A stretch of 48,988 bases of DNA from Mycobacterium intermedium (GTDB taxonomy: Bacteria; Actinomycetota; Actinomycetes; Mycobacteriales; Mycobacteriaceae): NCBI RefSeq assembly GCF_002086275.1, contig NZ_MVHT01000047.1, forward strand, positions 1 to 48,988, given 5' to 3'. The position numbers and the translations under genes are program-made. The notes under the pieces were generated by a model. It was not told where the DNA came from, did not search any database, and saw only the letters and a list, made by a program, of their open reading frames with translations. Positions 43,346-48,988 of this stretch are shown piece after piece (within the stretch, counting starts at the first letter, position 1; the number at the start of each line of letters is the position of its first letter).

Positions 43346-43368
43346 CGGGTTCGATTCCTGGCAGCTCC
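43346..43368 (+). other. Relic of the tmRNA (ssrA) 3' end, likely attachment-site remnant
   Basis: These 23 bases match the 3' end of mycobacterial tmRNA as I remember it, the T-arm plus acceptor strand (GGGTTCGATTCC, then GGCAGCTCC), with one substitution (T for C at 43359). No 5' tmRNA portion (GGGGCTG...) is nearby, so it is not a gene. Several mycobacteriophages and islands integrate into the 3' end of ssrA and carry such a copy in their att site. Confidence 0.6.
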
Positions 43369-43550
43369 GCTTGGTCTGGCGCTGACAAACATGAGCCGCC
43401 CCGGCTCTAGAGATGGCCTGACCGCGGATGTTGGCCCAGGTCAAGGTGGCACAAGGGGAACGATGGGCCTGGCAGGCGCGGCATATTGCATGTATGTTGC
43501 ATGAGATTTCCCTAGCGGAGCTAGGTACATGCTTCGAACTGCGCAAACTG

Positions 43551-43625
43551 TGGTGCGCGATACTGGGATTGAACCAGTGACCTCTTCCGTGTCAGGGAAG
43601 CGCTCTCCCGCTGAGCTAATCGCGC
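43551..43625 (-). tRNA. tRNA-Val (anticodon GAC)
   Basis: Full cloverleaf on the minus strand: acceptor GCGCGAT/ATCGCGC, D-arm TAGCTCAGCGGGAGAGC, anticodon loop TGACAC (GAC), T-arm GGTTCAATCC, with an encoded CCA (43551-43553). 75 nt including CCA. Confidence 0.95.
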
Positions 43626-43638
43626 TGGGAGCTGAAAA

Positions 43639-43712
43639 TGGAGGTGGAGACGGGAATCGAACCCGTGTGCACGGCTTTGCAGGCCGTTGCCTCACCACTC
43701 GGCCACTCCACC
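43639..43712 (-). tRNA. tRNA-Cys (anticodon GCA)
   Basis: Minus strand: acceptor GGTGGAG/CTCCACC, D-arm GCCGAGTGGTGAGGC, anticodon loop CTGCAAA (GCA), T-arm GGGTTCGATTCCC, encoded CCA. 74 nt. It lies 13 bases upstream of tRNA-Val on the same strand. Confidence 0.95.
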
Positions 43713-43740
43713 GCTGGGGTTGATGCCACTTGCACCTTCG

Positions 43741-43813
43741 AGCGGACGACGGGATTCGAACCCGCGACCCTCACCTTGGCAAGGTGATGCGCTACCAACT
43801 GCGCTACGTCCGC
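43741..43813 (-). tRNA. tRNA-Gly (anticodon GCC)
   Basis: Minus strand: acceptor GCGGACG/CGTCCGC, D-arm AGCGCAGTTGGTAGCGC, anticodon loop TTGCCAA (GCC), T-arm GGGTTCGAATCCC, U as discriminator base, no encoded CCA. 73 nt. First gene of the Gly-Cys-Val unit. Confidence 0.95.
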
Positions 43814-43992
43814 GCGCAACGGGCGAGATCGTCGCCCGGTGCGAAGCACGACGATAGTCCAGTGAGCGTGTGCACACAAATTCCTTGGTCACGGCGTGTC
43901 TCGGGTGGTCCAGGACCCGCTTTTGAGCCCCTGGCGTGCCCGCCCGACACACGAAGCGTGCTAGTCTTCGACGTCGTTCGCCTCTCGGCGCC

Positions 43993-44064
43993 GGTCCCGT
44001 GGCTCAGTGGAAGAGCGTCCGCTTCACACGCGGAAGGTCGCTGGTTCGATCCCAGCCGGGACCA
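43993..44064 (+). tRNA. tRNA-Val (anticodon CAC)
   Basis: Plus strand: acceptor GGTCCCG/CGGGACC, D-arm GGCTCAGTGGAAGAGC, anticodon loop TTCACAC (CAC), T-arm CTGGTTCGATCCCAG, no encoded CCA. 72 nt. It is divergent from the three minus-strand tRNAs and is followed by accessory genes, a typical arrangement for a tRNA used as an integration site. Confidence 0.95.
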
Positions 44065-44420
44065 CAAGGTCAGAGCGTTATTCTCCTATGTCGCACAACA
44101 ACCGCACAACATCGGTTGGGCTTGACGTGACACCTCTTGAGCGAAAATCAATCCGGCGGTTCGCGCATGGCTCCCGTTCTACTGCCCAATAGGAAGCCAT
44201 AGACTTGCCTCGGCAGATGACCCCCCATTTGCCCTTGGAACGCCGAGGCCCTGCCAGAGCGGACTCCAGCAGGGCTCGCGTTGCACCATAGGGCGACGTC
44301 ACGGTCCTACGCGATGCCGGGTTGTGCAGTATGCGCTGACAACCCAATTTGCCGCTGCGAGTTAGCTTGTGGCGATTGCTGAAGCGTCCACGCCCCTGAG
44401 AGACAACTATCGGGACACCC
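44065..44420. other. 356-base gap between tRNA-Val and the TAC-like module
   Basis: No gene could be supported. The DNA directly after the tRNA is less GC-rich than the core. A direct repeat of CGCACAACA/CGCACAACA-type words lies at 44092-44110. It must hold the promoter of the three-gene module, but no clear -10/-35 pair or operator palindrome was found. Confidence 0.35.
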
Positions 44421-44864
44421 TTGTATAAGACAGCGACTGAACGGCTCCTTGAGTCTGGCGCTTTCGACCTGAAGGGCTGTGGTGTCGACCTGGCAGCTGA
44501 TATCCGCGCTGCAAACGACGACGACCCGCAAATCTGGTCTGATATCAAGGCGACGATCAGGGCGATTCAGGCCGGGACGTGCAGACGCAAAGAAGCCGGT
44601 GACATCCCCCCAGATGGCGACTGGGATGCACCCATGGCGAAGCGCAAGAATGAGGATATCGGCGAGATTCGTCGCGCCATCGATAGTACGGGCCGTCTCT
44701 ATCGGCTATACGTCCACGCGCCGTCAAAACCGCCTGGAACACTGCTGCTCCTGCATCTTGCCTGGAAGCCGTCGAACAACTTGGGCGGTATCGGCGTTCA
44801 GGACACCCAGATCGACGAGGCGGCTAGGCGCCTACAACAGTGGTACTCGCAACAGACCACATGA
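44421..44864 (+). CDS. Putative toxin of a TAC-like module
   Basis: 147 aa, function inferred from position. The C-terminal half is compatible with a RelE/HigB-type small beta-helix toxin (GRLYRLYVHAPSKPPGTLLL, LLHLAWKP), ending in a helix (EAARRLQQWYSQQ); the N-terminal 60 residues are not typical of HigB and may be an extra domain. No catalytic set can be assigned. TTG 44421 is the only reasonable start seen. It lies 49 bases before the likely start of an HTH antitoxin-like gene, in toxin-first order as in higBA. A different function cannot be excluded. Confidence 0.5.
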   Translation: MYKTATERLLESGAFDLKGCGVDLAADIRAANDDDPQIWSDIKATIRAIQAGTCRRKEAGDIPPDGDWDAPMAKRKNEDIGEIRRAIDSTGRLYRLYVHAPSKPPGTLLLLHLAWKPSNNLGGIGVQDTQIDEAARRLQQWYSQQTT

Positions 44865-44913
44865 GTATCACCCGCCTTGCTGGCCAAATGATGTTGCGGT
44901 TAACCTCAACATT

Positions 44914-45411
44914 GTGTGGGACTTGGATGACATCGAACGTTCTGCCGGTCTGGATCCAGACAGCGCGGACTATCGCCTGCGCGAAGCCCTTGCGCAGGAG
45001 GACTCCGAACTCCTCGAAAAGCTTGTGCAGTTGCGCAAGGACAAAGGTCTGACACAGCAGGCGGTTGCGGAGAGGATGCACCGCGATAAGGCTGCGGTTT
45101 CGAATTTCGAGCGGCTAAGTTCAGACCCACATTTGTCGACGATCAGGCGTTACGCTGCGGCGATTGGTGCCATTGTTACTCATGGAGTTGCCGACTTCGA
45201 GGTTCTAGAGTCTAGCGATTACACGATGACCGCGACCCGGCAGATCGCAAGCGAATTTGCGCAACTCATTGACACTCTAGGCGGCGAAGTCGGGTGGGAC
45301 TCGCCGGAGACGGCTGCGCGTAGCAATGTCATCCCGATTCGCCGATCCATTCGCAGACGTCAGGCACCCCGACAGAGCAACCCGATTCCGCAGTCTTGTT
45401 ATGGCTGCTGA
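44914..45411 (+). CDS. HTH (Xre/HigA-type) antitoxin-like regulator
   Basis: 165 aa. A helical N-terminus, then an Xre-family helix-turn-helix: LVQLRKDKGLTQQAVAERM, DKAAVSNFERLSSDPHLSTI, RRYAAAIGA. Both the spacing and the S-DP-LST turn are as I recall them in HigA1 (Rv1956). A C-terminal tail of about 60 residues ends in an Arg-rich stretch and could be a chaperone-addiction segment as in TAC antitoxins. GTG 44914 is the first start in frame after the toxin (ATT 44911 and TTG 44923 are alternatives). The ATG at 44861 is in another frame. Its end overlaps the third gene. Confidence 0.7.
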   Translation: MWDLDDIERSAGLDPDSADYRLREALAQEDSELLEKLVQLRKDKGLTQQAVAERMHRDKAAVSNFERLSSDPHLSTIRRYAAAIGAIVTHGVADFEVLESSDYTMTATRQIASEFAQLIDTLGGEVGWDSPETAARSNVIPIRRSIRRRQAPRQSNPIPQSCYGC

Positions 45412-45970
45412 AGAAACGGACCTCTTCAAGCCTTCGTCTGGCAGCGAACTCCGCGATGAGATTGCGACATTGCGGATGCGGACTTTCAACCGTGTGTCCG
45501 CCACTGCGCCAGGCGATTTTCTAATGACCCTGATGGGCTACGAAGTTTCCAACGATAGCGAGGCGCCTGCCGATCAGGAGGACGGCAACGACCAAGAACC
45601 AAGACAGGACGGCAAGTCCAGGCAGATCCACCTTCTAGTTTTCGTGTCAGTGCGGCCCACAGTGTTCGGTGTCAGGGCGGGACTTCGCGTGGAGGATACG
45701 AAGCACTTGATTGCCGCCGACAGCGCGGTTGAGTACAGCTGGAAGCGCCCGGTGGAATACAACCCCACCGTGGTGCGTGAGTTTCTCACGATAGAGGCCG
45801 TCCCGCGTTTGATTACATACGTGTGGACCGTCATCAATGAGCTAGCCCAGACCCAAGGCTTTAACGTGCAGTATCACCCCCTGCGGATGCCGGAGTCTGA
45901 CGTTGTGGAGATGGTGATGAAGCAGTTCGAGGCGGGCCGCGAGTCAGGTTCCTACGCAATGCCGAACTGA
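45326..45970 (+). CDS. SecB-like chaperone (Rv1957-type), putative
   Basis: 214 aa from ATG 45326, or 189 aa from ATG 45401, which overlaps the antitoxin stop by 11 bases and may be the better start. The layout parallels SecB and Rv1957: an N-terminal strand-helix region (LRDEIATLRMRTFNRVSA), a beta strand (DFLMTLMGYEV), then a polar acidic insertion (NDSEAPADQEDGNDQEPRQD), strands (IHLLVFVSVRPTVFGVRAG), and a C-terminal helix-turn-strand (FLTIEAVPRLITYVWTVINE, then FNVQYHPLRMPES). The closing Pro-rich turn and an acidic insertion at the same place occur in Rv1957. Identity is low, so this is a structural inference. Confidence 0.55.
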   Translation: MSSRFADPFADVRHPDRATRFRSLVMAAEETDLFKPSSGSELRDEIATLRMRTFNRVSATAPGDFLMTLMGYEVSNDSEAPADQEDGNDQEPRQDGKSRQIHLLVFVSVRPTVFGVRAGLRVEDTKHLIAADSAVEYSWKRPVEYNPTVVREFLTIEAVPRLITYVWTVINELAQTQGFNVQYHPLRMPESDVVEMVMKQFEAGRESGSYAMPN

Positions 45971-46043
45971 TTGCGCCTGCTCCGGGCGTGCTCTGCCAGC
46001 AAGGCGCGAGTCGAGCGCTGCTTCATAGGGAAGCCGCGTCAGT

Positions 46044-46634
46044 TCAAAGTGGCCGTCGCCGGAACATGTATTCGACGACTTGGCCGTAGCCCTGCTTGCC
46101 TTCGAGGTCGCTGGGCCGTAGGTGGGCGATGCCCGGCAGGTCATTGACCTTGCTGACCCACACTCCGCTAGGGAGCTGGCGGGCGGCGTGCGAGCATCCA
46201 TCGAGGTCGGGCCATTGATACAGGGCGATCTTCTCGATTCCCGGCTCCGGCGAGGGGTCGAATGCGCACAGCCGGTAGCCCACCGTCTCGAAGGCGGCGA
46301 TGTAGGTGGTCATCGAATGTGCGTAGTCGGCCAGTGGCCAGAAGCAGTGGTCAGGCAGGCCGTGGGCGGCACACCGGCGGCCGGCGGCCCTGGCGGCGAA
46401 AGGGTGCCACCATCGGGTCTGGTCGCCGGCGGCCCAGGCGATGCAGTTGTATTGCTCGGTTTTGGGTAGCACGATCCGGTAGTTGATGCGCTTGAGTACC
46501 GGGAGCGCGGTTTCCAGCATTGCTTCGGCGATGCGGCCCCGGGTGCCGGCCCGGTAGCCGTACCGTCCGGGGCGCGGTCCCAGAGAGTAGGGGCCGCTCA
46601 TCAGGCGGTCGATCGGGTAGTCGACGTAGGTCAT
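46044..46634 (-). CDS. Hypothetical protein behind the terminase (DUF7689-like)
   Basis: 196 aa. Recognisable segment YNCIAWAAGDQTRWWHPF, a Cys-His-type motif seen in a family of small proteins of unknown activity (I recall it as DUF7689), then DHCFWPLADYAHSMTTYIAA and a C-terminal Leu/Arg region. The NCxAWA pattern with a downstream His could be a cysteine-peptidase or amidase-like site, which is speculation. ATG 46634 overlaps the terminase TGA (ATGA), so it is expressed with the terminase. Convergent with the TAC-like module. Confidence 0.65.
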   Translation of the reverse strand: MTYVDYPIDRLMSGPYSLGPRPGRYGYRAGTRGRIAEAMLETALPVLKRINYRIVLPKTEQYNCIAWAAGDQTRWWHPFAARAAGRRCAAHGLPDHCFWPLADYAHSMTTYIAAFETVGYRLCAFDPSPEPGIEKIALYQWPDLDGCSHAARQLPSGVWVSKVNDLPGIAHLRPSDLEGKQGYGQVVEYMFRRRPL

Positions 46635-48262
46635 GTCAGAACGGGGCGGAGGGTCGGTCGTGGATACGCCAGCGGGTCGTAACCGCTGGGCTTCACCGAT
46701 CGGGACAAGTAGCTCCGATGCGGGGCGGCGGTGGTCAGTTGGTCGGGACTTGTGCGCCCGTTCAGGATCCTTCGGGTCATCCACTCCGGCGGCTGACTCT
46801 GCGGCCGGTGCCAGGGGCCGACGATGGTTGTCTGTCCACCGGCGACCGGTGCCAGCACGTCGAACGCGATCACCGCGGCGGCAATGCAGTCGGGTTGATG
46901 CTGTCCGGCCTGCCAGCGCACGGCCGCGGTCTCGAAATCGGGCAGGTTGCCCGCGATGACGCACCGGCCCGTTTCGAGGGCTTGCAGCATTGCCGCGGAG
47001 CGGGTGACGGCATCGCCCTTGCGGGGATGCCCCTTTGGTGGCCATCCGCGCACGGAGATGTGCCTGGCACCCTCGCTGCGTGCGAGGGCTTCACGCACGA
47101 TTCGGACGTAGGTCGCGCCGCTCGCGAAGGCTTCAACGTGTATCTCGGACGCGCCGACGTCGAGCGCCAGGGCGATAGCGGCTCGCGCCCATTCGTCGCT
47201 GGTCATCTTGCCGGTGGCGTCGGCGATCAGGTGGACCCGACCGTTAGCGGCCAAGGTGGCGGCGATGATGCCTGCGGCGTCACGCTCGCCGCTGTCGGCG
47301 GGGTCCACCGCCACGACGGTCCGAACGGGGTGAGGCGGTGCGGCGGGTAGGCGCCAGTGATCAAGCCAGTCTTGCTTGATCAGGCCGCCTTCGGGGCTGC
47401 TTGGTACTCCTTGGAAGAGTGCGTACCAGGCTCGCTCGCCGACTGACCTGCGTAGGTCGGTGAACTGGTCACGGGTGCGGCCCAGTGCGGAGGTCATCGC
47501 CGCACCCGGTAAGCGGCCCAGCGCATCAGGGATGCCAGCTTCGGCAACGGCCGGGATGTTGATATGCCGCCACCTGTCGGGTTCCTCGCGCAACAGTGAG
47601 CCGATCAGGTCAGTTTCGTGCCAGCGCGTACCGATAATGACCACCGACCCGCCGGGGTGAACACGGGTCATGAGGGTTGCGCGGAACTCGGCGAGCACGC
47701 GGGCGCGACTGGCCGCGCTGTCGGCTTCGGCGGCGTTCTTGGTGGCGTCGTCGACGAGCAAGAGTCCGGCTCCGAAGCCGGTGACACCTGATGTGATCCC
47801 GACTGCGAGAAGGCCGCCGGACCGGCCGGCCACGGCCCACCTGGCCGCGCTGGTCTTGTCGGCCGAGAGCCGAAAGCCCAGCACGTCGTGATGTTCCTCG
47901 ACCAGCGCGCGTGCGGTACGGGAATGCTCCCACGCTAATGAGTCGGCGTAGGACGCCAGGATCACTCGTTCGTCGGGGTTATTCATCAGCGCGAATAGCG
48001 TGCCGACCACCGCCACGGTGGTCGACTTCGATTCCCGTGGAGGGCACGTGATGATGACGCGGCGATCCGGTTGGGTGATGGCGTCGAGTAGGGCGTCAGA
48101 GATCAGTGCCACCGCTGGGGTCACGCGGTAATTGAGGACTACCCGCCGCCCTAGCTCGGCGGGGCTTGCTGGTCGTTGGCGTTGGCGGTGTTCGGCTAGG
48201 GCGCGAGCGGCCACCAGTGCACGCGGCGTCACGACACCGCCCGCAGCCCTGATCGGATGCAC
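46631..48262 (-). CDS. Phage terminase large subunit
   Basis: 543 aa. The ATPase domain has a Walker A-like CPPRESKST (73-81), Walker B GLLLVDDATKN (about 167-176) and the coupling motif GTRWHETDLIG (211-221). The C-terminal RNase H-like nuclease domain begins with VVAVDPADSGERDAAGI (Asp320) and has further acidic positions at EVHVEAF and PDCIAAAVIAFD. It packages phage DNA into capsids. GTG 48262; GTG 48232 is a later alternative. Complete, with no frameshift. Tail proteins and portal would be expected beyond the contig end. Confidence 0.92.
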   Translation of the reverse strand: MHPIRAAGGVVTPRALVAARALAEHRQRQRPASPAELGRRVVLNYRVTPAVALISDALLDAITQPDRRVIITCPPRESKSTTVAVVGTLFALMNNPDERVILASYADSLAWEHSRTARALVEEHHDVLGFRLSADKTSAARWAVAGRSGGLLAVGITSGVTGFGAGLLLVDDATKNAAEADSAASRARVLAEFRATLMTRVHPGGSVVIIGTRWHETDLIGSLLREEPDRWRHINIPAVAEAGIPDALGRLPGAAMTSALGRTRDQFTDLRRSVGERAWYALFQGVPSSPEGGLIKQDWLDHWRLPAAPPHPVRTVVAVDPADSGERDAAGIIAATLAANGRVHLIADATGKMTSDEWARAAIALALDVGASEIHVEAFASGATYVRIVREALARSEGARHISVRGWPPKGHPRKGDAVTRSAAMLQALETGRCVIAGNLPDFETAAVRWQAGQHQPDCIAAAVIAFDVLAPVAGGQTTIVGPWHRPQSQPPEWMTRRILNGRTSPDQLTTAAPHRSYLSRSVKPSGYDPLAYPRPTLRPVLT

Positions 48263-48777
48263 GCCAGTTCGACGCTGCCGGGGCCGCCGTCATCGGTCAG
48301 GTGAAGCGCGGCGCAGACGTCGCGGTGCCCGGCGGTCCCGGTGGTGAACAGCTTTCCGGCGACGGTCAGCACGGCGGGCCAGCATCGCTCGAGTATCGGG
48401 ACAACGCCGTGTGCGGCTTCCGGGCCGCCGGTGGCGATGAGTATTTTCCAGTCGGCGCAGTTGGTCGGTAGCACGTGCTGCATGTCGCGCGGGCCGGGGG
48501 CTGTGTATCGACCGGCCAAACGGGCGAGGGCGCGTGCTTCACACCAGGGGCCGGCGTAGGCGATCGGCCCGACTGCGCTTGAGGGCGGTTCGTCGTATTC
48601 GGTGCGCGCCGGTCCGGTGTCAAGCACCGCCTGATGTATCCGCCCGCCGAGCACCACCGCGGCAACGGCGTGGCCGGCTTCGTGAAACGCCGATGCCAGG
48701 CGATCCTGCTCGGCGGCGTCGGTCCGCAATTGCGCTGCGATGCTGGCCCAGGTGGTCCTGGTCAGGTCGTTACTCAT
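48229..48777 (-). CDS. HEAGH-type zinc metallopeptidase-like protein
   Basis: 182 aa. RLASAFHEAGHAVAAVVLGG (residues 27-46) contains the HExGH zinc motif in the form found in the FtsH (M41) peptidase domain, followed by a region with PIAYAGPWCEARALARL, resembling the M41 segment that supplies the third ligand, and a helical C-terminus. No ATPase or membrane segments, so it is a stand-alone peptidase-like domain. ATG 48777. The end overlaps the terminase start by 34 bases. Role in the phage life cycle unknown. Confidence 0.72.
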   Translation of the reverse strand: MSNDLTRTTWASIAAQLRTDAAEQDRLASAFHEAGHAVAAVVLGGRIHQAVLDTGPARTEYDEPPSSAVGPIAYAGPWCEARALARLAGRYTAPGPRDMQHVLPTNCADWKILIATGGPEAAHGVVPILERCWPAVLTVAGKLFTTGTAGHRDVCAALHLTDDGGPGSVELACIRSGLRAVS

Positions 48778-48826
48778 CGGCGAGGCTCCTGCTGCTCGTC
48801 ACGGGTGTTGGGTCGTCGTGGGTCGT

Positions 48827-48988
<162 letters not shown>

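Larger units (their letters stand above)
42935..43550. other. 616-base region of gene debris before the tRNA cluster
   Basis: It contains no complete gene. Inside are an open frame without start (43082-43234, minus), a related-looking short stretch just above it, and the tmRNA-end relic at 43346. The paired words GTCACATTTGA/GTGACATTTGA (both read on the minus strand, near 43121 and 43293) suggest an internal duplication. Overall it reads as the eroded edge of past integration events. Confidence 0.45.

Noticed and set aside
44861..45052. Small frame starting at an ATGA overlap with the toxin-like gene
   Set aside because: It looks coupled but encodes a Ser/Thr/Cys-rich sequence without family features and overlaps the HTH gene, whose own frame is convincing.

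Overview
The window is a chromosomal segment of a Mycobacterium, probably a slow-growing non-tuberculous species. The core genes follow the M. tuberculosis Rv2703 to Rv2667 order almost one for one (inverted here), followed by the same tRNA Val/Cys/Gly/Val cluster. GTG and TTG starts, high GC and lineage-specific families (Cei, DUF4193, DUF3093, AftC, ClpC2) fit this. It looks like a draft-assembly contig: it begins inside a phage-like element and ends in a run of pure G and C that is almost certainly a sequencing artefact.

Layout. (1) 1-3.4 kb: the integrase end of an integrated element, all on the minus strand (tyrosine recombinase, three small unknown proteins, RecA-fold ATPase), abutting the 3' end of sigA. 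(2) 3.4-34 kb: core genome. It holds sigA, ppgK, suhB, cei, DUF4193, DUF3093, dut, DUF3710, a hydrolase, an OB-fold protein, DUF3159, ceoC/ceoB, a KimA-type permease, a TrmA-family methyltransferase, a cation/proton antiporter, dxs, RNase D, DUF3000, echA15, hemE-hemY-hemQ-methyltransferase, msrB, aftC, a lipoprotein hydrolase homologue, a RibD-like reductase, an AFG1/ZapE ATPase, an acetyltransferase, a secreted protein and clpC2. (3) 34-39 kb: a secreted DUF732 protein, a graveyard of truncated steroid-catabolism-like genes (P450, ketosteroid dehydrogenase, cupin, SDR), then an alpha/beta hydrolase, a lipoprotein and small secreted, membrane and Cys-rich proteins. (4) 39-43 kb: a likely defence island of a HIRAN protein, a DUF3644 (HEPN-like) protein and a membrane-anchored Mrr-type nuclease. 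(5) 43.3-44.1 kb: a relic of the 3' end of tmRNA, then four tRNA genes. (6) 44.4-46 kb: a three-gene module whose layout and third protein resemble the toxin-antitoxin-chaperone (TAC) system Rv1955-Rv1957, with a SecB-like third gene. (7) 46-48.8 kb: a second phage-like segment (unknown protein, large terminase, HEAGH-type metallopeptidase-like protein).

Working together. Three neighbouring loci (CeoB/CeoC, KimA-like permease, antiporter with a TrkA-C domain) look like a potassium homeostasis neighbourhood. hemE, hemY, hemQ and a methyltransferase are closely packed, with stop/start overlaps at two of the three junctions. Directly visible regulatory signals are a perfect CRP-type palindrome between cei and the DUF4193 gene, and two identical-arm palindromes immediately before clpC2, whose product has its own helix-turn-helix-like segment.

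The best candidates for something new are the TAC-like module (44421-45970), the defence island (39458-42934) and the tmRNA-end relic between them. All functions are read from sequence motifs and remembered family features; no database search was possible.
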